From Galaxea fascicularis (taxonomy: Eukaryota > Cnidaria > Anthozoa > Scleractinia > Euphylliidae), in NCBI GenBank assembly GCA_948470475.1, contig OX419345.1:18378739-18442738 (forward strand): a DNA stretch of 64,000 nucleotides, in the 5' to 3' direction. Made by a program: the position numbers and the translations under genes. Shown here piece after piece: positions 25,061 to 36,807 of the stretch. Each line of letters opens with the position of its first letter. The stretch's first letter is position 1. The notes beneath the pieces are model-generated. The model was not told the DNA's origin. It ran no database searches and saw only the letters and a list, made by a program, of their open reading frames with translations.

Positions 25061-28000
25061 CGGGTACTCCGGTTTTCCCCTCTCCTCAAAAACCAACACT
25101 GCTAAATTGCAATTCGATCTGGAATGCTCGAACGTTAAATACATGAGATTGGGCAACCATTTCTCATGCTGTCGAGCTTAAATAAATTACAGGAAATTTG
25201 TTTCTCGTGTTAAGTAAAACCACTCTTGACTTGGCCAAATGCATGGGTTATCTTGTTGACTGTTGTGGCTGACTGTTGAACGTCAGTGTGTTCTGCAATT
25301 GTTCCTGATGAATTGCAGGTTATGGCAAAAAGACACGAGCTTTTACTTCATCAAGAGGTGAAACTCAGGAACAAGCTAGTGGAATACCTAACAGACTGGG
25401 TACTGCCATCAGCTGAACACCATCAGAGCGTTCCTGCTGAGCTTTCCGTTTTAGCCAAGTGAGTTGCATCCTTTTTGCCACCTTTAAAGTGTGATGACAT
25501 AATTAAGTCACTTTCCTGGATTTACTGTGCGAATCCAAACCTGTGAACACTTTGATTTGATTTTGACATTTCCCATTGAACAGCAGCCAATCAAAAGTGA
25601 CATGGAACCACAGAGTAATTACCGTTACTGTTTGCGGTTTAGTTTTCTGGCGCGTGATTGGCTTTTTATATTTCTAGTGTTCACAGTTTTCGGTTTTTCA
25701 CAGTAATTATAATGTTCATGTTACATTCAAGACCAATTTGGACCACAGGATACCTTACATGGTTCTTTGTTGTTTTCACCCTTTACACCCCAATAGTGAC
25801 CACAATCTAACTTCTCCTTACCACATCACTAGTTCATCAAGCATACAGGGCATGAGAATACAGGAAATGATCAACAGTGATTAGTTGAATTAAATTTTAT
25901 ACAAATTCTCCCAACATGTAACTATGAAATATGTGAGTACTGTAAGGAGAATACACATTTTGATATTTGGGATTAAAGGTTAAGTGACAAAGCAACTTAA
26001 ACGACTGTTAAAGTAAGTTCAGACTGTTTAATGCCTAAATTTTAAAAATATTTTCCGTGTGTGTGATGTTACCTTGTGATCAAATTCACGAGTCCGGGGA
26101 GGTCGGCAGAATTGCCATCAAAACCCAGACTCAATTTATTCTAACATTTAGGTCAAGGGACAAAATTAGCGCAAACAATTTGACCTCACTCTTTGTCACT
26201 GATTAATGTGAAGACCGCGATACCGTTCCTGTCTTTAGGGAGCTTGATGCTACCGTGATGCGTGCCATAGCATCACTGCTGTCAGGATTACCCCTACAAC
26301 CTGAGGGAATGGAGACAGACATTGTTGAAGCCAAGTCGCAACTCTTTCTCAAGTAAGTCTTAAAAATCCGTCCATTAGTGGTTAGTTTTCAAACCCGTTG
26401 TTGAAGCATAAAGTTACAAGGAATATTGCTTCCCCTTCTCAACCAGATCAGATGAGATGCTAGTCCAGGGTTATCCCCATTCTCCATTGTTTCCGTTATT
26501 CGTTGGCACATATGAGTGAAGGTTAATATTTTGGAGCAAGTTGAAACGTTTAACCACGACTGAAAATTGTCATCCTTGACAGCAAGAAGGAAAAAAGTAA
26601 AGAAAAAATGTTAACTCAAAACTCTGGAGAAAATGTTTCTTATTTGACAGAGCGATTCCCGCAGCAACTAATGAGATAGAAATTTTACTTTCCTATAGCG
26701 ACAGAAACGAGCGGTTATTGCTTGCCTCCACGAAATGCAAAAGTCCAGATATCGTTTTGCTGTGAGTTCAGTTCTAAGCTGTTCTAAGTATTTTGACAAA
26801 CCAGAGAGCTTTGTAGCCAACATGTTTTCCAGAGAAAACACATTTAGCTCTATTATGCTATCGTGTGGTACCCAAAGTGAGTTCACCTGAAACAATCAGG
26901 GTTGTCAAAAAGATTTGAAGTAGAATCTAGGAAAGTAGACGGCACTCAGGGAGTAACAACACCATTTCTCCCTACATTTTCTCTTTTTACCGGCGAATCG
27001 TCGCCAGCTAAACTACGAAAGTAGCTGGCGATATGACCGGTCGCCGGCGCGTTTTGACAACCCTGAACAATGGAATTAAATCTAATGGTTGCTAAACATT
27101 GATAAAACTAAGCCCCTTTTAGGTCTGTCCTCAAGTGTTAAATTAATAATCGTAGCGTAGTAACTATGATAACATTGTATCCATAGGTACTTTACCCTCT
27201 TCATGAACTTGATGAACAAGGAGAAGGGTACCATACGAGCGAGGGAAAATGTGCATTTTATTGCATCACAAACACTGCATCAGAACACAGTCCTAGCCAT
27301 GTCGAATCTGCTGAATGCCAATATTGATACTGGACTCATGTATGCAATAGGTAAGAAAATGGAAAGGGATTTTAGTAATGACAAAAACTGAACAATCTTG
27401 TGGCGAGCTGAAAACTAAAGAAAACCAGCTTCAAACGTTACCTTCAAGTTAGAAGGTAAGCCTGGCCGAAGTGTTTGCGGTGTTGGGCTTGAAATCTCTC
27501 GTACTAAATGTAGCCGACTTTGAGTAAATGCCTTCGTAACTCTCACCTTGACTTGGAAGCTAGTTTGGCCTCACAGTCATATATACCTCTTACAGTAAAG
27601 TACGGCCCGCAAAATTGACCAATCACAGTGCGTGTACTAACTGAGAGATATACTGAATAAAAACGTGAAGCAATTAGCATGCATAATCAGTTCCCTAAAC
27701 CCTTTAACTCCCAGAATTGATTCGCATGTAACTTCTCCTTATCACATCAGTACGTTTTCAAGCAGACAGGTGATGGGAATAGACAAATTTGTCAGCCGGA
27801 GGGTGTTATCTTGGTGCAACCCCAAAGTCTCGTAACTGATTTTCAAGGCACTGTATAGCAGCTAGAAAATAGAATTAATAATCAGATCTTGAGATTAAAA
27901 GGAGGACTTAAGATACGAGATGGGCAAAGGCGAGGGATCAGCGTACCCTTGTAAAATGGCGATGATGATGACGATGACGATCATGATGATGATGATGATG

Positions 28001-31000
28001 ATGATGTAGTATATTGTAGTAAGACGAGAAGACAAAGTTTCATTTGTTGCAGGATCTAAGAAATGTGAACTCTTTCTTCTGATCACCTGTCTTCCTCAGT
28101 TGACGAAATTATGGTATTCCGCGTTGTCTTTTGTAGGTCTTGGCTATCATGAAGATCTGCAGACTCGCGCTGTTTTCATGGAAGTGCTAACAAAGATTCT
28201 GCAACAGGTATGGGAGGACTTTGATAGTGGACTAATAGCTAAAATGTCACTTATTAGAGTAGAGAGCGTTTTCACGTTTCATTGAAACTGGTTAATTTGG
28301 AGTAAGAATATGGTACGAGATTCTACATAGGTTAAAAAGAAGTGTGACCCCTCTAGCCATTGACACTGGCTCGGTCACATCTTGTCTCAGCCTGTGGACA
28401 CAGAATCATGGTTTTCGTTGAAGTGGGATGGAGGTGCAGACGTCATCGGTGAATTGAAGTCAATATAGAAAAACCAAGCAGGTTAGGAGTGCCTCGGTTA
28501 AGCCTGGCTGAGGTTGAATTAAGAAATACAAGGTAATGTTGGATGCATATCATCTCTTCCCAGGGGACTGAATTTGACAATTTGGCAGACACAGTTTTGA
28601 TGGACAGGTTTGATAGACTGGTAGATTTGCTAACTCTAACTGGAGAACGTGGAAAGCTTCCAATCGCCTTGGCCCTGGCCAATGTGACACCTGCTCAGCA
28701 AATGGTAAGCAAATGAACTCTTTAATCTTGTTCATCACAAAATTTCAGCTGTCATTGGTTTACTATGCGATCACGTTATGATTGTTTTCAATCTGGTGAT
28801 CTGTAGACGGACATACACTCAAATTGTTGTTTTACTTGTGTTTACCCTTTTTGCAAAGCAGATCACATATGCATTAATAAAAAGATTCTTTGTTTTTTGT
28901 TTGTTTGTTTTAGGATGTGGTTTTCCAATGTTGCTTTTGCTCATTTCTTTCTGAATTACATTCCACTCACTTGAATTACGATTACACGTTAGAAAAACAA
29001 ACCTGCTATAATTGTAGCACTAGTTTCCCACTTACGTCCCTAGCTATTATTTTGGTTATTTTCCTGGTTTACCTGCAAGAAAACTGCCAGATACAAAACG
29101 TGAACTGTGGTATTAGTTTCTCGCTTGCTCTGTCATCAATAGGCCATATTCGTATTCTCGGTATTGAACTGGATCTAGCATGAAATGGAGGTTCTTGCGG
29201 GGGAATCTTTTCATATGTAAATGTATTCCCCCGCAAGAGCCTCCACTTCATGCTAGATCCAGTTCAATACCGAGAATACGAATATGGCCAATTACTTGAA
29301 TTATTTCCTCGGTGTACCCCCAAGAAACTTATCGGAGAAGAACCAAACTAACACAAAAGGGGATGGTGGAGGAGATGGTAGGGGACCTCATACAGTCGAA
29401 CCTCGATTATTCGGACTCGTCGGGACCTCAGTAAATAGTCCGGATAATCGAGAGTCCGGATAATCGAAAATGTGAATATCACTGAGATAGACATGTAAAC
29501 AAAAGGTAAACAGCAAAGAAAACATCATTTTAATTTGTGAAATCTACACAGGCTGTATGTATATATCAGCCGAACGCATTAGAATATTTCTGGGGTGGAC
29601 TTGTGTTTTCTTCATCCATCTAGCTGTTGGTATTTCTGTTGGTGACCGATTCGTTTTAAAATGTTTTTGGTTCTTCTGTTTCAGGATGAACTGGCACATG
29701 TTCTAGTTACTCTGTTTGATGACAGGCACATTCTACCGCAGCTTCTGAATAATCTTTTCACAATGGAGGTTTGTTGAGTGACTTTTTCGTTGGACTTTGA
29801 GCGGGAAAGCTTCCTCCCTCTATGCAGACAAGAAACGGGTTCAGGGTGTAACTGTTGAGTCTGTGGGGCGAAACCCTAATGTGTAACCATTCAAATAAAA
29901 GCTATTGGATGTTACTTTCGTGTTGCTATTATGCTGTTCAACTCGGGTTGGTCCACGGTTGTGGCCTCTGCGCGAAATCGTTAAGTGTATTAACCCTTTT
30001 AACCTTATGATCAAAGTTTAAATTCTCATTTGTTGCCCCTACTCATTTCCTGATCCTGTCCTTAATTCTCGTTACCACTCTGTTTTATTAAGCGTTGATA
30101 TAACAACTCACTCTTAGGGTTTAAAGGGTGAAGAATGTATGCCAGCGTGGTGTACTTGAATGACTGTGGTACTGTTTGTACAACTGCTAAGTTTGTGATC
30201 AAATCCTGAAGTGTGGCCATGAAATGAGAGACGAAACGTTTCAGAAGTAATGGCCAGGATTTAACGTGTTTTTCTGTTTCCCTCAACACTGAAGTCAGAC
30301 CTCAACCCTTGAACTCCCAAGATCTGATTATTAATTCTCCTATCTACCTGCTATACAGTTCCTTGTACATTAGTTACATGTAAAGAGTTAATGAAATAGA
30401 AACGACTATGGACGGTTATAAATCACTGCCTTCCCAGGTTTACAGTGCTGAGGGCATGCAGACTCTTTTCAGAGGAAACAGCTTAGCAAGTAAAACCATG
30501 ACCTACTGTTTCAAGGCGTTTGGTGGCAATTACTTGCACACTCTGTTGGGACCCTTAATAGCTCCAATGTTTAAAGAACAAATCTCCTTTGAAGTTGATC
30601 CAGCAAGGTTAGTTTACCATACCTTTTTGTTTGTTTGCTTTTGAAATTGATAGCAAGGCAGCTCAAGATTACAACCGTTGATATTTTCTCCATTTTCCGT
30701 TTTGCATTCTTCGTAATAAATGGTAGCCCTCACCTGATACGACAGCATGCACGGCCAATTGCCCCCATGCTTTACCTCCTCTGAGAAGCGAAGACTTTCT
30801 GGAAAATAAAGCTTCAGAACAACTGGAAGCATCGAGAATATTACCCAAGGACAAAGTAAACACCAATAGTTTTGAAGTAACTGAAGGCTATTACGTTTGA
30901 TATCCTTACGAACAGTGAAAAAATTTGCGGCACTTGCTTAATGTTTAAGACATCTCCAGGAGATATTAAGTCGTAAAAGAGAGGATTGCTTCGCTCATTT

Positions 31001-34000
31001 CATAAATCCTTGTAAAAATCTACCTAAAAGATGGTTTGTTTTAAGACTGATACAGTATTAAACAACTATCCCTATCTGAGGATGACTTTTGTTTGTTTTT
31101 AATGGTTAAAATTCCAACTTCAAAACAGGCTCGAGAAAGATCAAAATGTCGAAGAAAACAGAAACAATCTTATAAAATCAGCGCAGAAGTTTCTCAACGA
31201 GATTGTCGTTTCTGTTGACAGGTAGGTTTGGTCTTAAAGTCAATTACAATTCCTCGCTTTAGAAATTGTGTTAGAGAAAGCAGCTGTAACATGAGTTACC
31301 GGTATACGTTAGCGATGAAATCAGGAAAAAAAGACCGTGTTTGACACCTTTTGTTTACTCACTCTTTCCAGGCTCCTCACTGTGTCTGAAGTATGGAATT
31401 TGCCGTCCTTTCTCTTATATATATTTGCTCCAGGAAAAATACTTGTCTATCAATTACTGTAAGACTTTAACACGGTAATTCAACAAGTTAGTTCAGTATT
31501 TATGCACAAAACGTTGCGCAAGTGAAGGGTTTCTTTTAAGTGCAATTCAAATGCGATTTTATTGTTTACTGAATAATTGTTATTACAGAGCAAGAGGTTT
31601 ATATTTGTTAGAAGGAAAAACGAATTTTTCTAGGCTACTGAATTTGCCTGCAGCATTGGCGTAGCTAGGGGCACCTCTCGATCTATGTTTGTAATGATGT
31701 CTTTAATCATAATCTAATATTTAACATTTTTTTCAGTTTTCCAATCCAGCTGCGGAGTCTCTGCCATTGTTTGAAGGAGGTAAGTCAAAATTTCACTGAA
31801 GGAAGTGATCCTGTCGTAGACATTTTCAGAACCGCAGGTATGCAAATATTACAGGATGCCGCACCAATTCATTTCCATTCCCGTTTTGTAGGTTGTTCAT
31901 CAGAGATTCCCTAAGCACAGCTTGGAAGCAGTGGGAAGTGCCTTCTTTCTAAGATTCATCAATCCAGCTATTAGTAAGTGTTAAGCCGTTGTTCTAGATT
32001 TTTTGCTAATGAAAAGAGTTTGATACTATCCCTGGATTTGGAGCGTATTTAACAAATGGATCCCATATGGCAGTACGTGTGCACTCTGATAACGCACGGA
32101 AGACGTCAGAACGTGCGTGTATGCTGCAATCGCAACTCTTATAGACCAACGAAAACGCGAGGTTTACACTGTTCATTGTATAATGGTTTATATGAACAAG
32201 TGTCTGTTGTTAAGCGCTGTTGTTAGATTTGGTAATCTAATGTAAAGAAAAACTTTGTTGTTTGATGATTCGTTCCTTTGTGTATTACTTGCTGAGTTTT
32301 TTAAATTTCCGGGTTTCCTATTTTGAAGCATCACCGCATGCGACCGGAATTATTGATCAGACTCCTTCAGAAGAGCTCAGAAGAGGACTGATGCTGTTGT
32401 CTAAGGTAATAAGAAAATTAAATACTTAAAGAACACTCCCTTTGAGGGGCTTTTCAGGGAAAATGAAACAACTAAAACAAACCTAACCAATCGGCCATCC
32501 TTCAACTCCGGCCCCCCTCCCCCTTCCCCCCCCCCCCTATAAAGGTAGCGTTACATTTAGAGCAGTTTCACTTGATTTTCGAATTTCCGTTAGAACCCGC
32601 TTAACGCGATACTTGGGTGACTTATCTTTGGTCGCTTCGAGTTCTTCTCTGTCGCTATAATTATTACCATTGTCAGCATCATCGTCATAATCATCATCAT
32701 AGTCTTCGTCATCGTCAGCATCTTGCTCCTCCTCCTCTTCAGCCTGCTTTTCTTCACGGTTGTGAACATAGTAGTTACCATTAGTCTCTGTGACAGCAAT
32801 CCCCTGTTTCTGAAGTCCTTAAAACCGGGGGTTTTCGCTTATTGCAACCGACCATAGATTGTGGTGTCTTATGAGCCGCGTTGTAATATGTTGTTATGTT
32901 ACCTCTTCTCTTTTCGTAAAGGTGTAGTTTAAATATTGAATTTTGCCATCACACATGCACGTTCTTGTGTTTTCTTTTTTCAGATCCTTCAGAATTTAGC
33001 CAACCATGTTCTGTTTACCAAAGAGAAGCACATGGAGCCATTTAATGGCTTCCTGCAAGCAAATTTCGAAAAAGCGAGAGAGTAAGAGAACGTAAAACTA
33101 TTGACATTACTAAACAAGTCTAACCGTCAATTCTCGTTTCTGCCGGATCTTGTGCTGTCAACGGTTGATTTTGATTAGTAATTTATACCATTTTTACTCC
33201 TACAAAAATATGGTGTTAGTATATATAATCAAAGGGCTAGCATTTAATGAATTACTTCTGTAGATTGTTAAGTCGTATAAAAACACTCTTATTTAAACTG
33301 TTCTTTTATCGGAATGAAAATCGTTCAAAACAAATACCGCAGTGCTCGTCCTTAACTTTTTAACAAAGTAGTCCAAGGGCTAGTGGAGTCTAAAACATAC
33401 TAGCTAAATGGTGTTGTTTGGTAGCCAATCATCATTTTATCTCCAAAACTCTTCTATTACAAGTAGCCCAGTGGCTAGTGGTTCTCAAATTTTACTAGCC
33501 CAAACCAAATTTCTACTTGTCCTGGGCTAGTGGACTACCGCTAAGGTCGAGCACTGAATACCCATGCATGGAAATACCCCAGCAAGCCAGGTCATCAAGT
33601 TTTGTATTTTCTTATTTGTCCTATCATTTCATTGCAGCTTTTTCAGTACCATCTCATCCAAGTGCCCTTCAAAAAGAGACGAAGATAGTACAAGTTATTC
33701 TTACATCAGTGATAGCAGTGTTTTAAGCCTCCATAAACTCTTATGGGATCACCAGGAAAAAATTGGCACTTACCTGGCGACAAAGAGGTATGTAATAGCG
33801 GGAACAAAGAGTAGATTTGTGTGGTAGCGAGTCGTTTCGTTCCGTCAAAACTCGCCGAAATGAAACTGCATAAAGTTTACGGTGAAGTTATCGTGGGCAG
33901 GTTTGCTTTTGGTGCGAATTGACTGGCATCCATATGTATTATACTTTAAAAAAAAAAGAGACCTTGTGTTTCCCAAACCGCAGTTATTTTAGCCTAACTT

Positions 34001-35380
34001 CATTCAAGTTGCTTCTTGAACTGAAACATCTGACGCTTTGATGTCTTTCTTTTATAGCGAGTTCAAGGCATTCGGTAGAAGACCATTTGAAAAAATGTCT
34101 ACGCTTCTGGCACATCTTGGCCCACCCGATCAGCAGAAAAGTCATTTTTCCCATGCGTAAGTTTAATCTTTATTCTCGTGAGAATCGTTTGGTAAGAACA
34201 ACATTTTACAATCCCCAAAAGGGAGAGGAGGGAGGGGAAATACTCGAAAGCCCCGCAAACGCCAACACACCAAAACGCTGAGCTAAACAAAACCACGAGG
34301 ACATGCGACGGCGCACGCACAATATGCAAAACGAACCGCTGACCGCTCGAACTGCCAGAAGACGCCACAGAGAGGCCCAACATGCAAATAACACATGCAC
34401 ACGCTAAATAACGCTGCAGGCAACGCCTCCAAAATACTAATAACGCACTAACGCCACGCTAACGCCACGCCACGCCACGACAAACAGAGCAACTTGCTCC
34501 TAGTCGTTAACTAAGTTAAATTGCATTTAACCCTATTTAACCTCAACTAACTAAATCAGAAACCAGACTGGGTGCGTACCGGGTTTAACAAGAAAACATG
34601 TTGTATGTTGGCTTAGGTTTAATGAGACGCGTTTTTAACCTCAATTAATTAAATCAGAAACTAGACTGGGTGCGTACCGGGCATAACAAGAAAACATGTT
34701 GTACGGTGGCTCAGGTTTAACGAGACGCGGTTGAATAGCGTTTTGACCTCAATTAACTGGCTGCGTACCGTGTATAGCAAGGATATATCCTGTATTTGAT
34801 GTTTAGGAGATGGCAAGACGGGGCTCGATTTGAGGAGTTCATGGCTCGGCATGCAGAGGAGAGTCGGGACGATTTGCAGACCGTCAAAAATTTAAACGTG
34901 TTTTACCAGGTTAGTTTTCATCCTGAATACTCGTCGAGTACAAATATCACATCATTATAATTCCTATTTCATTACAAAAGAAATAAAACTGCGGTAAGAC
35001 AAAGGACACGTTTGAGATGGTCAACGGTGCTTTGAAAGACAGGACTGACGCTAGGCACGGAGGAATTTGTATTTATGCTTCCCCGTTCAGCAAATTTCTT
35101 CGTAATGCTGCCACCTAAAAATGCTGACTGAAAACTCTGCCAATTACCAGAACTCTTTATCCTTTCCCTTTCATTGTGGGTGGGGAGCAGGTTTGGCGTA
35201 GTTGGGTTTGTTGGTTCTCTACTCTGCTCTGAGAGGTTTTTCTCCGTGTACTCCAGTTTTCAACTATGCTCAAAAACCAATATTTGATTTAATTTGATTT
35301 GAGTTGAGTTTATTTACAGTCTCCCCAATCAGTAGAGTACCTGTGCTCAACTTGAAAGATTTGAGACTTAAATAAAGTTA

Positions 35381-35421
<41 letters not shown>

Positions 35422-36771
35422 GGTCAGATGGTCAAATGAGTTAGTTCGTGTTTCGACTGACGTGGTAACAATGAAAATAAGCTCAAGTTGTTTTTCAGGG
35501 AGGAAGATGTCAGCTGTCAAGTAACTGTTTGTTATTTTTTCAAGGGTGGAAAGTCGAAAGCAGGACATCCTGTGTTTTACTACATAGCCAGACGATTCAG
35601 GTGCTATTTTACACTTATTTTAATCGCATTGGATTATATTTACACATTATGTGCTACTGACGGACAATACGGCTTAGGGCGCTGGATTTCAATTCGGTGA
35701 CGTAGGTTCAAATCCCGCTCTGGCCACTAGCTAGCTGGTGTTGTTCTGGGTAAGTGCCTAGGTCAACTTCTCGGTCATCCTTGTAAATAGCCAACTGGTC
35801 TGCCTCTCGCCAGTTGGGAATTTTAACTCTGTTTTCACTTTTAGTCTCTGAAAAGCCCTTCCAGGGGAGTGGTCAATTACTTCTTTCTTTCTTTCTTTTT
35901 CAACTGCCTCAGTTGATTGCATCGTGCGAGGAGCGCATCCTTCGTGAACTTAATCATTGATTATAGGGAGAGCGGAACGTTTTTCACTTTAGAGCTTCAA
36001 ATTGGTTGAACACTCTTTTTCACCGCCAAATGGATTGATTTGTTGATTTTCTTTTCGTGCAGAGGGGATCAAATAAGTGACGAACTTCTCATTTACCACG
36101 CTCTGTTGACATTAGAGAGCTGCATTGAGCGGCCTTGGGAATTGGTTGTCGACTTCACTCACACGACGCTGGAGAACAGATTTAGTGTAAGTATAGCCTG
36201 GGTAGGAAGCGTTTCCGTGGGGATTTCAGCCCTCGAAAGCCGATTTCCGAATTTTGGATGCGCGGGAAATAGCGTAAGAGCAAGCAGAAGAGGGAAGCGA
36301 GGTTGGGGGGGAGGGGAGGGTATGTTTTTCTGCTCTCGCCCCATTTCTTGTGCATCCAACGTTGGAAATTAGCTTTCGAGCGCTGGAAACCCCACGGAAA
36401 CGCTTGCTACCCGGGTAGTGTAAGTAGGAAGCCACTCAGTATTACCTATCCGATGCTTTTGTCAATTCGGGCTTTCAGAGATCGTTGTAAAGGTTTGTGA
36501 GGCAGCAGTGGGAAGTGGTTAGGGCGTCAAACATGAAATCTGGAAGAAAAATTGGTTTTATTGACGGAGTTGATAGTGTAAATAGACCATCGTACAGGGA
36601 TTCTAAAAGCTGGCGTTTGGAGCGTTAGCCCATCGTCAGAACCAATGGATTTGTTAACGGCTCGAAACGTCAGCTTTTAGAATCACTGTACGATGGTCTA
36701 TTTACACTATCAACTCGGTGGTCAGTTTGCAGTATCAACTCCGATAAAACTAAATTTGTGTGTATTAATCC

Positions 36772-36807
<36 letters not shown>

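Noticed and set aside
24753..25181. 142-residue plus-strand frame near 25 kb
   Set aside because: Only its first part is NF1 exon 29; the rest is intron and a tRNA-derived SINE.
31828..31838. Candidate 8-nt microexon in NF1 intron 38 (TTTTCAG|AACCGCAG|GTATGC)
   Set aside because: Its length is not a multiple of three, and the flanking introns would be about 50 bp, too short for normal splicing; skipping it gives perfect homology across exons 38/39.
36040..36372. 110-residue frame continuing from NF1 exon 46 into the adjacent transposon
   Set aside because: It reflects read-through past the exon 46 donor into the MITE; it has no homology beyond the exon and ends at a TAG inside the element.
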